From NCBI GenBank assembly GCA_950295325.1, contig OX485807.1, positions 34,066,440 to 34,130,439 on the forward strand: a DNA stretch of 64,000 bases, in the 5' to 3' direction. How positions within the stretch are numbered: the stretch's first letter is position 1; each line of letters begins with the position of its first letter. The notes beneath the pieces are model-generated. The model was not told where the DNA came from, searched no databases, and worked only from the letters and a program-made list of their open reading frames with translations. A program made the translations under genes and the position numbers. This DNA is from Polytrichum commune (taxonomy: Eukaryota; Streptophyta; Polytrichopsida; Polytrichales; Polytrichaceae). Of the stretch, positions 1 to 11,905 are shown one piece after another.

Positions 1-3000
1 CACCCGTGTCATGGAGAATGAGAATTTTGGCCTTCTGCATCTTCTCCAGCATGGTTCCTTGTAGTGGCTCCTTACAATTGATCAATGACAGCCCATGTAA
101 GTTGCTCAATTCCTGTAACAAACAATTAAACATCAATTAGCCCAAGCAATGTACGAAATGACGCTGTCTGTTGGCTCACATCGTTCAGATATGATAGACA
201 GTAGTCCGAGTAAGGACACTACAATGCCCTGAGCGATAAATCTTGTATTCAAGGACACTCAGACAACCACAGGATAACTTTGGCTGCCTGTCGTTGATAT
301 TGTATGCAAAACAACCAATGCAAAATCATACGGGACCAACTCCCGACGAAAAGTCCCCTCGAGTTAAAGGATGACTTTTATAATGATAAGAAAGGACTAC
401 CGGTGATCCTCAAACAGCGAAGGTTACTTGGGTGAATAATAAATACGTGTTTTCTCGATAACAAACATCACAAAGAGAGAATCAAATGAGAACACTACCA
501 TGCCCGGGCCATCCATTTTGAGTCGTTCCGGCAAATGGGTCTGATCCTCAGAGTGCACCCGATTGCCAGCCGCACGCCTGCACGCAATAGCATACAGCAA
601 TTCATGCATCACCACCATTTCGGACTTCCACGGTCGCTCGGAGTAGCGAGTATAAGCGGCGATGCCAGAGGTGCCCTCTGCATCCTTGAGCTTGGCGCTC
701 ACCATGGCTTGGTCCACTAAAGTGTCCAGCTGGGGTTTCCCCACAACTCGCTCCACCACCCTCCAATCCCAGCCCCGGAGGAATGCCGCAATGTCCAAGA
801 AGGCCTCCTTCTGCGCTGGCCCCAGCTTCTCGTAAATGACCTGCAAAAAAAGAAACAGAAATTTTAAAACACGAAGTCCCTTCAAGGTTTTGGCAACAGT
901 TCAAGATACGGCAAAAACGACTCAAAATGGATGGCCCAAGCAAATATCCATACTTCTCAACATCCATAGCTGCTTTGGCAACAATTTCACTACCTAACAA
1001 ATCTTCAAAAGCTCTAGGAACACTTCAAGATTCTCCAAGCGTTGGCAAGGATTTAATTCCCCGAAAACTCTGTAAGGTTTTCGCAGCACTTCAAAGGTTC
1101 TGCAAGAGTGAGAGAAGTGGGATGATAGCTGCGATGGCAAAAATTTCACTACCTAAAAACTGTTCAAGGTTTTAGCAACACTTGAAGATTCTGCAAGAGT
1201 GCAAGCAGTTGGATAATAGCGGCGTTGGCAACAACACTATTTTGATTTCACCCTGGCACAAGAGGGCCAAAAACTTAACCCAAAAACTCCCCAAGATCTT
1301 TAGCAAAACTTCAAAAGCCTCCAAGGATGCAAGACAAATGCACATAATTCACATACCAGCAGCTTGGCAAACATCTGGTCTTCTGAAGTATCCATCTCCT
1401 CGGCCACTTGCTTCATCCGCTTCCCAATCGCCATCCAATTCTCCTCGCTCCGATTAGCAGCATTTGAGAAGTACGACCCCACGACCTTTAATGCCATAGG
1501 AAGACCCTCACACAGGGGCAAGAAATGGTTAGCCAAGTCACCGTATTTCGAGAAGATGCCGTTGATGGAGTACAGAGTGTTCACAGGCTCCGAGGCAGCA
1601 TGCGAGATGAAGAGCGCTTTAGCTTGTTGTGGAGCCAAGGATGGCAGCTTGTAAGGCAGGTAGTGGTAGTTAGGCAAGGCAGGTCGACATAGCTGGTCCA
1701 ATCTGCTCAAAATTGCAACCGAAGGGCACGTGATGATCACACAGCTGTTGGCAGGGAGGACTTTACCCAAGCTGTGTGGGAAAAACTCTCCAACAAGCCT
1801 GACATCATAGAGATTGTCAATGGCAATCCTCGCCACCTTGTTAACTTCTTTGAGCTTTCGGAGCTGGTAAAGCAGGGCACTCCTGCCTTGGGCAACGCTG
1901 GTGAACTCCTTCTTTCCACCTCCAAGTTGCTCCAAAAGGGAGCTTTGCAATTTCTTGAGATCTTCACTCACTTCGATGTATGCAAATAAACGTTTCTCAG
2001 CTTTCTCAATCTTGGCAACAACTTCGTTGAGAAGAGTGGTTTTTCCCAGACCAGCCTGTCCGTGGATACCTACGAGGCAAACACCCTTATTGTTTACGAA
2101 CTCGGATATGGTGTTCACATGTTGCTCCAGGCCCACACTTGCTGTCCATTGCTCAGGTCCTGTCCGCTTGGTGCTGGATCCCAGAGGGTTTGTTGGTTGT
2201 GAAACTCGGTTGCCTACTGCGGCTAAGGTTGCGAACGTGAGACTGTCTTGCAATGTCTTGAGCTCCGCTATGGAGTTTTCAATTTGTGCTTTCACTGGGG
2301 AAACTGTCGATCGTGGCCCGAAACACAAACATCTGAAACCAACCATACACAAAATGATACATAGGGTCAGCATTGATTACTGCGACAAACCGTAAAACTC
2401 AACCCAGGGCTTTCAGTAAGTGCATCAGATGTCCATTCTTTTCATCATGCTAAAAAGGGCACTCCCTCGATGGAAACACAGGACGACATTTAACCTGACT
2501 TCCGCAAAAGCTTGATGGGATCCGAACCCAGATGAAAAAGAAATGAGAAAACAATCGAGACGGTTTTCGACAAACCCCAAAACTCAACCGAGGGTTTCGG
2601 TAAGTCCATCGAGGTCTTGCTAAAAAAAGGGCACTTCCCTCGATGGAAACACAGATAGATATATACCACGACATTCATCATATCCTTCGGGGATTCAAAC
2701 CCCAAATGCACATCCTCCTTCCGCAGCAACCAGCAATTACCCCTCAGCATTCATCAAATTGTTCACTAGTGATTGAAGTGGAAGAAACAAGTAATTAGGG
2801 GGCTATATTTCGAAGCAAGGAAACATACCCGCGTTTCTTCTCCTTCATGTGTCGAATGGCTGCGCAGCAGTAAAGAAGAGTCCCCGCCGCAAGCTTGTAA
2901 ATGTCATTGTCCACTTCAAGGCACAGCTTCAGCTCATCAAGCTGGTCGATGATGTGGTCGCTTTGCGTCATCAGACTTGACCATTTCTTGCCGCCCGTCG

Positions 3001-5173
3001 AAGTCTTCGCCTCCGCCGCGCAGTATGCACTCACATAACCGGCCAACGTGAAAGCTAATCCAAACCAGCTCATGTACCCAGTCTCCTTCAGAATGTCCCA
3101 ATGGAGATTCTCAAACACTGCGCCGTGGTCTTTGAACGCTGACTCTGACACCTGCATTGATCAGAGGAATTTGAACACCATCCCAATAAGCACTCTTTTG
3201 ATTACCTAACCCTGTGATGGTCGACAGCAACTCTTCCATATTGCACATGTTCTCTATCACTGACTCCGCCATTTCAACCTCCGCGTGAGGAACCATGATT
3301 TGGACTAAATTTATGTGTACCCAATTTGATATCCCCAGCAAGAAATCTTCACATTCAACCGCACTCGGAATCTCAAACAAAAACTTCGCTTAACCCATAA
3401 CTCAGGAAGAAGACGCCACAAAGAGTATGGAGCAAGACACGGCGTCAGTTCCAGCCATGCCTGTCATACACGATGCATAGCATGTGACAACAGTGAAGGG
3501 AACTCTACCCCACCAGCAGAAGCCTCAAGTCTTTCTTGGGCTTCATAAAAGAAACTCCCAAAAAATCAATCTGGCATCCACGTGATGATTGACGTAATCT
3601 CCTTTCTTGCACGTGAAAGAGCGGAACAGGAGCTTCTTACGTAGGACCCCCGAGTCCTTCTGTTTCTGTATCCTAAGTTACTTTCATGCACTTCTTCAAC
3701 CTTTCGATTGCTTCTTTCTCTACCTTTGCCAATCTTTCTCTACCTTTGCCAACACCTACCAACATTGCACACAACCGGTCTACATGTACAAAACCGCCAA
3801 GTCTTGCAGGAACACAAGAAACCTGTAAATGAGTGAGGCGCCAAAAGGGTGTCTAATTAGAGATTCCTCTTAAATCGCCCCCATGCGAGGTTGGTGGCAC
3901 ATTTCGTGAGCATCTCGTCTCATCTAGTCTCATGCAAGAAGAAAATAAATGCATGCGCTCGTTCACATAAGTCTTTGTTTTCCGTATCCTATCTACAATC
4001 TTTTGGTTGGCTCTCTTCCAACATCTACTACCAACATTGCACGCAGATTGACCGTCTGTACAGACTCCGAAGTCCACAGCAGACACGAACTTGGAGTCTG
4101 TACGGGAATAGGTGGAAGAAAGAAAACCCAAATCCTCTTGTAGGTACAGGAAAGCATTCAGATCCTCTTCAATCGCTCGCTCGCATGCAAGGAAGGTTGC
4201 TTGCCGGCTTCGAGTTCATTTCGTCTCGTCTCATCTCATCGCATGCAGAGAGTTTATCTGCTTAAGAATCTTAAACCAAGAACCCAAAAACAATGCGCAG
4301 GAGACACGAACTTGGGAGTCTTGCGGGAATAGGTAGAAGGAAGAAAACCCAAGTCCTCAAGTAGGCACAAGAATGGCTTCAGATCCTCTTCAATCGCTCG
4401 CTCGCATGCAAGGAGGGTTGCTTGACGGTTTCGTGCTCATATCATCTCATCACATGTGAAGAGTCATGTGCCGAAGAATCTTCAACCAAGAACCACCCAA
4501 GAACAATGCACTCCACTCCCGGCAAGGATTGTATAAATGAATGGAATGAAATGAATGTACCACCTTCTTGTAAAGGTCCTGTGAGGCTTACAAGAAGGCT
4601 CATCGGGTAGGTATTATAGGTATGGGTTCAGATCCTCTTCAATCGCTCGCTAGCATGCAAGGAAGGTTGCTTGCCGGCTTAGTGCTCGTCTCATTGCATC
4701 CCATCTCATCTCATGCGAAGAGTTTATGTGGTTAAGAATCTTCACCCAAGAACAATGCACTCCACTCCCACGAATGGTTGCATGCATGGAATGGAATGAA
4801 TGTTACCTACCCTTCTGTAAAGCTCCTGCAAGCGGGGCTCCGAAGTGCGCAACACCTGCTCAATCTGGCGCAACTCGTCCGCGGTGATGTCGGCATTCAC
4901 GTACTCGGGATCCGAATCTCCCGCACCATTCTCCATGTTGAGTTTCATCACCCCCACACCCGCCTTCCCCGGTGGTGTCCCGGGCATCATCCCGCCCAAT
5001 CCGCCCGCCTTGGGGCTCTTGCTGCTCACGCTCCTCGGACTCACCGCCGATTTGGCACCTCCGGAGGGCGTCGACGTCGTCGTCACGTCCAGTGCGGGCA
5101 GCTGCTTGCGCTTGGCTGACGATCTGGGCGTGTCCAAAACGGAATCATCCTCCGTCACACTGTTCTTCCCCAT
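1..5173 (-). CDS. NLR-type immune receptor gene, spliced, 3' end beyond the window
   Basis: Plant intracellular immune receptor: NB-ARC ATPase switch plus LRRs. Exons I read on the minus strand: 5173-4811, 3151-2829, 2332-1357, 840-499 and 112-1 (continues off the left edge). All introns are GT-AG and the phases agree (0, 2, 0, 0). The start is the ATG at 5173; an open frame upstream has only a GTG. Protein order: residues 1-100 are Ser/Pro/Gly-rich and disordered; about 100-230 is a helical region I cannot assign to TIR, RPW8 or a known CC; NB-ARC follows with P-loop GQAGLGKTT (about 320-328), kinase-2 ARIAIDNLYD, RNBS-B CVIITCPS, GLPL motif CEGLPMALKVVG and RNBS-D-like EAFLDIAAFLRGWD; VVMHELL stands at the MHD position. 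The last exon reads like an LRR (LSNLHGLSLINC). Oddities: kinase-2 has DN where DD is usual, and MHD is MHE. The fold is clear; the N-terminal class is not. Splice sites are inferred, not shown by transcripts. Confidence 0.85.
841..1356 (-). repeat. NLR intron 3 with diverged tandem repeats
   Basis: Intron between the NB-ARC exon and the winged-helix exon, donor gtatgtg and acceptor ttttttgcag. It holds several diverged copies of a roughly 100-bp unit with the shared phrases 'ttcaaggttttagcaacact', 'ttcactacctaa' and 'ttctgcaagagtg'. No coding signal is visible in it. Confidence 0.55.
2387..2690 (-). repeat. Tandem duplication in NLR intron 2
   Basis: Inside the 2333-2828 intron, a block starting near 2395 ('aactcaacccagggctttc') is repeated near 2579 ('aactcaaccgagggtttcgg'). 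The two copies share 'gggcactccctcgatggaaacacag' in slightly different forms. The period is about 185 bp. Short ORFs here are shadows of the repeat. Confidence 0.6.
4083..4770 (-). repeat. Direct repeats in NLR intron 1 (three copies, about 220-250 bp)
   Basis: The long first intron (3152-4810) carries a direct repeat. Copies begin near 4083 and 4302 ('gacacgaacttgg'), period about 219 bp. A third, partial copy starts near 4627 at the shared core 'cagatcctcttcaatcgctc' and reaches almost to the exon 1 donor. Expansion of this repeat accounts for much of the intron length. Confidence 0.7.
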
Positions 5174-6200
5174 GCCTGACCCCACCCTCCCCTCTTCGAA
5201 CTCACAATGGCTCCCGAAGACTCTCACACCTGGAACCCTTCTTGCCTACTCATTAATTATTGTTCATGCCTCCGCACCATCCCTGCTGCTCATCGTTAGC
5301 CACATCCTTCTCGGCACAAACTTCGACACTCTATCATCCCCCGTCGTCGCTCCGAAATGCCCAAAATCACATAACCCCACACCTCCGATCCTTTTTTTCC
5401 TTTCCTTTCCTCTCCACGCCTTTTCCTTTACCCCCGAACTTCTTGACGAAGCGCAAAGACCTCCACTCGCACCAAGGGTATAGGCTTTTACCCCCTCATG
5501 CCCTCCCCCACCCCTTCCGATGCAGATCCCTGCAGGAAGGCGCAAGATCAAGGCCCCAAGGTTCACATCCCCCGCGCTCCAGAGAGACCAAATCCCACCC
5601 GCCAATGCGCGCCGCCACGGATCAAGGACTCCGCAACAATGCAACAGCCGCCTGATCTCCTGATCAACAAGAGTAGAGTCGATACCCCCCAAAGCCTGAA
5701 ATCCTGCAACCCCGCCTGCCCGGCCAGATGCGGCGACGATGATCCTCGACGATCTAGCCCCGGATGCAACGAGACCACTCCTCTCCTTCTCCTTCGTTGC
5801 TGGAACTTACCGAAGCGAAGAGCGGCACACCCAAAGCCACCCAAACCGGCGCTTTTGGGCAGCAACGAGCACTCCGAGTCGAGCGTCGTCGCAGCCGGGT
5901 GAATGTTTTTTTTTTAAGAGAGAAAGTGAAAGCGGGGAAGGGGGGGCACAAAACCAACACTACAGTAGCAGGGGGGCGGGGGAGAAAAGTTCGTCGTCCT
6001 TCCTGCTTCCCAGGGGCGCTTAACTTAGCTTTAGCGGAAGCTTACCTCCCGCCTGCAGCTTCTGCGGAGGGATTCAGCCTCTCGCAGCCCATCTCCGGCC
6101 TGGCCTGCCGAGAATCGGGCTGCCGAGCTCTTCCGCTGCTGCTTCGGCGACTCCTTCACCTTTCCATTCCATGCCTTCCGTCACATAAGCAATGTTTAAG
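5174..6200 (-). promoter_or_regulatory. Upstream region and probable 5' leader/promoter of the NLR gene
   Basis: GC-rich stretch immediately upstream of the NLR ATG, clearly richer in C and G than the flanking intergenic DNA. It contains a pyrimidine-rich run on the plus strand at about 5388-5445, which would be a GA-rich leader tract on the gene strand. Open frames here on both strands look like by-products of the composition: none has a recognisable domain. I cannot place a TATA box or start site with confidence. Confidence 0.4.
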
Positions 6201-7289
6201 TAAAGTGGGTGGGTGGGCTCATGAGGACCTCATCCATACACTCCGCCACCCATCAACCCTTTGTGAAGTTAGCTACACTAATTAAGAGGGTGGGTTTGCG
6301 CTTGACACCTCTTAATGGATCTTAGGACTCGCGGCATTAAAAGTTATCCATGAAAGTCCGTCAAATACGAGGGACGAAACCATGGGTTTGATCTTTCGTG
6401 AGCCTTGCATGCCCACACAAATTTTGTGGGCATAGCCAGCGGACAACTCCCACTAGCATGGGGGGCGTTTTTCCGTCGTGTTTAGCCAACAATTGGATGT
6501 AATGTACTCGAGGCTCAAACGTTCGATGGTTCAAAAGCGAACGTAAAAGTGTCATGTATTGGTGGAAGTCGTTTGTTGGTTGTGCCCACCAGTAAGTGTG
6601 GGTGTAGCAGTTGAGAAAACCTTCGATTGAGAGATCGTTAGCTCATCATGTATGTATCGGAGCCTATTTTGAAAGTTGCGTGAAATTTCGGGAGCCTTTT
6701 CTTTCCACCTCTCAAACTTTGAGAGAATTTTAGGATCTAAACTAGGGTATGCGCATGGGACATGTTGTCTTAAATCCCAATTTGGCCCATGCAAGGCTAG
6801 TTTGGCTCACCCGTCTTAGTAGGACAAGCTAGAAAGCCAGTTTTTAATAAGGCCACACCACTCTTTTTGGTATGGTAATTTTAGCGATAAGAAAACTTGG
6901 GTGACTTTGTGTTAATTTTGCGACTATACCCATGGTTTCATATGCTTTACTTTACAAATAACTTTGTTAGGCCATGGCTCTTAAATGATCATGGGACCCC
7001 ACTTTTTGGATGAGAGCATAGAGAAGTTCATGGACTATAGCCAAAGTCTTTCAGAGGTCAAAAGCCCTCAGTGTAAACCCGAATTCATGCTACACATTTT
7101 GCTAGCCCTACCTTTGAGAGTTGTCTCGAAAATTTTCCCTACAATCCCACCCAACATTATCCAAATTTGCCATGTGGATTCTCCATCCACTAAAAAAAAG
7201 TGATGGTATTAGGCCAAAACTATCCTCATATAAAACCTAAAGTGGGGGCCCGTGACACTCTCAACCAAAGAACTTCAAAGATTCTTGAT
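6201..7289. other. Intergenic, old repeat
   Basis: No gene seen. The part around 6360-6960 resembles, in inverted orientation, the stretch at about 63.1-63.3 kb (shared phrases near 'aaccatgggttt' and 'cttgtcctactagga'), so it belongs to an unnamed dispersed repeat. Confidence 0.4.
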
Positions 7290-8000
7290 AGCCATGTCCT
7301 AATCGCTTTCGTGTAGACATGCTCTTACTTTTGGACTCAAGATTGGACCCAAGCTTGAAGATTGGTTTCTCAAACAAGGACATTGAGTGTTTTGTTGGGT
7401 GGGGACCGTCAAAATTTGGCAAGAAAGTGATGCCACATTATTGCCACTTCATTGTCTCATACCTAGGGGGACCTTAAGCTTTGCTCTTGACCAATAGGGT
7501 TACTTCATTTTGGAGTGTTTTAGTCTTAGACTCCGGTGTAAACCCACCTCAGTCCAAGACCAAAGAAATTATAGATTCTATATGAATCCAAATGACCTAT
7601 CTAGAACGAACATATTTTCGCATACCCATACCCTATTGGTATCGTAAGTTGTAGAATCCTCATTATAAATACATGAGTGGTATCATAAAAAGACAATCGT
7701 ACCAATCCAACATTGGGTTTTCAACACCATGGTGCAAGACAAAAGAAACTCCAAATTCAAGATCCCATCGATCAAGAGCAAGATCTTGGGTCCAAGGAGC
7801 TTATAATGTCAGGGTCTAGGTCCAAGGTATGAGAAAATGAAGTGGCACTAATGTGGCGTCACTTTCCCACCAAAACTCGGGCGTGTAGTCTCCAATCAAG
7901 AATAATACCCCTCTTGATATGAGAAATCATTCTTCAAGCTTGTGTCCAATCTTGAGCCCAAAAGCAAAACCTATTGAGGGTGTTTTGGACCCCAAGTTTC
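7290..8000. repeat. Large imperfect inverted repeat (foldback element, family D-related)
   Basis: The left arm (about 7320-7500) and right arm (about 7740-7965) are inverted copies. 'tcaagattggacccaagctt' on the left matches the reverse complement of the right arm, as do 'gccacatta.tgccacttcatt' and 'ttgctcttga'. The arms are diverged, about 200-250 bp each, around a 240-bp spacer. The arm sequence also recurs at 55,754-56,096, so this is a repeat family, not a unique palindrome. Confidence 0.6.
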
Positions 8001-9970
8001 TTGGACCCGACCTTAACATAAAACCACCCTCAAATATGATATGAGATGGCAAGAGGAAGTCCAAAGAGTTTCACCCAACTATGAAAATAGATCATGACAA
8101 ACAACAAGCTAACTACCTATTAATAGAAAGCATCAAAGAAGGATAAAATCTCATGATTTTGTCGCTCTTGTGGAAACCTTTATGCAAGACTCTATTATAA
8201 GTGTCAAATCAAGAAGAAGTGACCATATAGCGCCCACACACCTTAAGTCTCATGAACTTTCGAGCGTGGAGGTGCAACAATCTAGGGAACGGGGAGAAAT
8301 TGTAGCCAACTTAGTCAATATCCTTACTTCTTGGTTATAAATAGGTTATTCATTGAATTGCTTCAGTTAATTTTTTGTATTTCACTTAGAATATCAATTT
8401 TCTATCATATGGTACACTTAATTTCACGGAGTTTTGAGTATGTACCAGTAATTAGAGAAACGAACCGGATGATTTGTAACTAGTAGCCGATTCTCCCCGT
8501 TCATGGCAACAACCATGTGTCACGTCAATCCACAAAATTGTGAGAATCCCTCACTACTTAGACATGCCATGACAAGCAATGAGGTCTCGGGAAACCCGAC
8601 CTCCCATCCACAAAGAGTTTGTGGTAAACGCACACATTACCGACACTTTGAAATAGATGGTGCTACAACCAACACCTCACTCAAAACTATCATGTTTCTC
8701 ATCGATTATCTCACTACTCAATAAAGTTCAAATGCTTTTATTTAGCAATCAAAAGTGAACTCTAACACACCAAAACGTGTGAATTTTCTATGCAAGTATT
8801 ACAAGATTTTCATGATTTATTGATAGGCAATCTAAAACCAACATGGGAGTTTAATGTTAAGGTGGTGGACATTCTCATAATTCATGTGTACTCAAGATGC
8901 AATAAAGTAGGGGGGATTCATGTGTACTCAAGATTAGCATGTCATGCCTTCAGCATAACGGAGAAAAGGATTAGGGGGTGGGGGGGGGGGAGAAAGAGGG
9001 GCTTGATTTTATTGACGGCCGATTTAAGATATGACATGCATCAACAAACATAGTAAAATATATTGCAACCACCATGAACCTTGTTGAATATGCTAACATT
9101 TGACAAGTGCACTAACAACCACACGGGTTTGTCCTATGAGCGTGGATTATCAGTTGTAGTTACACGTTGAATTTTCTCTATCGTTAAGAACGATGTCTCT
9201 TTACCAAGTGGCGTATTCCCTATTCCTTGATTTCCATACGATCCATTTGTGTTACTCGGGCAGAAGGTGGTTTTCTGGGTACAAAGTTGTCGTAGTGTGT
9301 AACACCCAAATATTCCAAGCTGGTTAGCAAATCCAAATCGTGCACGTAGCCACTTTTCCTCATTATTTTGGGAGCTTGTACGAATACCCTATTCATTGTC
9401 CAAATGAAGATTCTAGCTATGAGTTGTCAAATGATCATATAGCCCCCCCCCCCCTCCCCCCAATTATGTTGATTGTTGCGTCTAGAATGATCGATAAAAT
9501 TTGCACACACATACTCCAATCTCTTTCCAATTTCAACACATGATGTCTCCTTAATGTCCGTTCTTAGATCCACACCCAACCATTCACCATTCAAGATGAG
9601 GCACCGAAATGGGCACATCTACCTTGACGTCAAAACCATTTCGACTGCTTTAATTTTACCAAGTTCCGCATCAAACGCACCAATAACTCTACGACTCCTT
9701 GATGATTGTGCATTTGTTGCGATGCAAATATTCCCATGAGATTCCTCTTGCTGCGAAGAATGTTTATGACTGAGATATCATTGGCAGTCCTTTGGAGCGA
9801 TGCTTTGGAAATTGCTGGGTACGCTTCGAATGTTCTTCTTCCTTTTTGTTGAGTGGCTGATCATTATAAACTCGACAGCGTCACAGGTTGTACAATTGTT
9901 TGACGTCACTAACTTACGATCCTAGGTGAGCAGAGCAGGCCCTGGGGCGGCCTTTATACGACTTGTGCCC
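8001..9970. other. Intergenic, AT-rich, with homopolymer runs
   Basis: No supported gene. It holds a poly-G run near 8979-8990 and a poly-C run near 9440-9461. The segment at about 9380-9640 is an old copy of a repeat seen again at about 42,240-42,480 (shared 'atgaagattct', 'aattatgtt', 'ttagatcca'). Confidence 0.4.
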
Positions 9971-11095
9971 TAAGGGTCGCTTCATATACAAGACTGAAGG
10001 CCCGTGACCATTGCGTTCGAAGATTTCTTATTGGTCAGAAAGGCCGAACCATTCAAGTTCACTTCACACCAAAAGGAGAAGGCCTAAGGGTCTAATGAGA
10101 AGTCTACATGGATTGTTACATGGCAGATTATGGATAATGTTTGATGGTTTGTTGGAATTTGCATTAGACCTACTTTCATTGGAGAAATCCCACCTAACTA
10201 AGGGTCACTTCGTACACGAGACTGAAGGCATGTGACCATTGTATTTGAAGATCTCTCATCGGTCGAAAAGGCCGAACCATCCAAGTTCACTTCACACTAA
10301 AAGGAGAAGGCCTAAGGGCTCAAAGAAAAGCCTACATGGATTGTTACATGGCAAGATTATGGATGATGTTTCATGGTTTGTTGGAATTTGCATCAGACCT
10401 ACCTCCATTGGAGAAACCACACCTAATTAAGGGTCACTCCATACACGAGATTGAAGGCATGTGACCAATGCATTTGAAAATCTTTCATTGGTCGAAAAGG
10501 CCGAACCATCCAAGTTCACTCCACACCAAAAGGAGAAGGCCTAAGGGCCCAATGAAAAGTCTACATGGATTGTTACATGGCAAATTATGGATCATGTTTC
10601 ATGGTTTGTTGGAATTTGCATCAAAGTTACTTCCATTGGAGAAACCCCACCTAATTAAGTCACTTTGTGCATGAGACTAAAGGCATTTGACCATTGCATT
10701 TGAATATCTTTCATTGGTCGAAAAGGCCGAACCATCCAAGTTCACTCCACACCATAAGGTGAAGGCCTAAGGGCCCAATGAAAAGTCTACATGGATTGTT
10801 ACATGGTAAATTATGGATAATGTTTCATGGTCTGTTGGAATTTGCATTTGACCTACTTCCATTGGAGAAACCCCACCTAATTAAGGGTCACTTCGTACAC
10901 AAGAGTGAAGGCATGTGACCATTGCATTTGAAGACCTCTTTCTAGTCGAAAAGGTCGAACCATCCAAGTTCACTTCACACTAGAAGGTGAAGGCCTAAGG
11001 GCCCAAAGAAAGGCCTATATGGATTTTTACATGGTAGATTATGGATAATGTTTCATGGTCTATCAAAATTTGCATCTAACGTACTCCCAAGAGGT
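9971..11095. repeat. Five tandem units of about 228 bp derived from a MITE half
   Basis: Units start at about 9971, 10199, 10428, 10656 and 10881, each with a form of 'taagggtcacttcgtacacg' followed by 'aggccgaaccatccaagttc' and 'tctacatggattgttacatg'. The first bases of each unit correspond to the MITE terminus with its TAA, so the terminus itself was duplicated with the unit. Confidence 0.85.
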
Positions 11096-11216
11096 AGGCC
11101 TGACACAAATTTTGGCAAACCATGTCTAGTTAAACAACTAGTACGGCCTTTGGATGAGAATCAAGGGCCATCGCGGTTACATGATCATGGCCCTTGGCTC
11201 ATGTGTGAAGCAACCC
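9974..11216. mobile_element. PIF/Harbinger-like MITE (family A) with internally amplified half
   Basis: Flanked by TAA at 9971-9973 and 11217-11219. The left end 'gggtcgcttcatatacaaga' and right end 'ggctcatgtgtgaagcaaccc' are decayed versions of the family A terminal inverted repeats seen complete at 41.1 and 48.4 kb. The right-hand 130 bp matches the far half of those elements (near 'gaggtaggcctgacacaaat'). The other half is repeated in tandem about five times, making this copy 1,243 bp instead of about 490. A 3-bp TWA duplication is typical of PIF/Harbinger (Tourist) elements. Non-coding: the small ORFs that recur every 228 bp are only the repeat. Confidence 0.75.
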
Positions 11217-11219
11217 TAA

Positions 11220-11629
11220 GGTAGAATTTCATGTGAGTCTCGAATTCAATTGGTGTGTGACTTTCCTTAAATGGTTGTCAATGCAAAATGTGTTTTCAAA
11301 AATTGAAAGATAACCCCAATGTTGCCATGACCGCCACGAATTACAATGACACTTCATTTTTGAGTTGGTATAAGTTTATATGGACTCATGAATGAGCATT
11401 ATGAGAATTTGACAGCCCCCAATAAGTATTGCCTCGTTAGTAGGTGAACACATTGAACAAACACAAACAAGACGCCCGGCACATGTCTCCTCCCCTAAGG
11501 GCAAGGCCTTAGGTTTCCACATGATTGGTTGAAACTCTCTAGTTCACCTAGATAACGCCCACTGTGATTGGGTGACCATAGGTGGTAGGGTGCACTAGGA
11601 ATCAAGTGTTAGGAAGGTCGCCCATCTAA
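11220..11629. other. Intergenic, old repeat
   Basis: No gene. The stretch 11,455-11,629 is related to about 43,090-43,240 (shared 'gcaccc/gcacta' and 'gaatcaagtgttaggaaggt'-type phrases), an older repeat into which the neighbouring MITE inserted. Confidence 0.35.
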
Positions 11630-11905
11630 GGGCCACTTCATGCACAAGATTGAAGACCCATGACCATTGCAATCTAGGAGCTCTCATTAATTGAAAAGGC
11701 GGAGCCCGTCCAAGTTCACTTCACACTAGAAGGCGAGGGCCTAAAAACCCAAAGAGAATTTTGTGGATGAAAAGTCTACATGGAATCCTACATGGCAGAC
11801 TATGGGTAAGGTTCAATGGTATGCCAAAATTTGTATCAGGCCCACCTCAAAGAGGTAGATTTGATGTAAATTTCAATAGACCGTGACAATCAAACAATTG
11901 TCATT
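11630..11905. mobile_element. Partial family A MITE
   Basis: Begins after TAA at 11627-11629 with 'gggccacttcatgcacaaga', then 'aaaaggcggagcccgtccaa' and 'ggaatcctacatggcagact', all family A left-half sequence. The far terminus is decayed and I cannot fix the end. Confidence 0.6.

Noticed and set aside
3183-3350. A possible extra NLR exon starting MAESVIENMCNMEELL, like the start of some CC-NLRs
   Set aside because: The two nearby GT donors leave phase 1 or 2, while the next exon needs phase 0; joining either gives a stop or the wrong frame. Kept only as a possible remnant.
5230-6285. Several ORFs of 60-210 codons on both strands upstream of the NLR
   Set aside because: Mutually overlapping, Ser/Pro/Arg-rich, no motif; they follow from the GC-rich composition.
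10011-10674. Three similar small ORFs in a row as a gene family
   Set aside because: They are the 228-bp MITE-derived units read in one frame.
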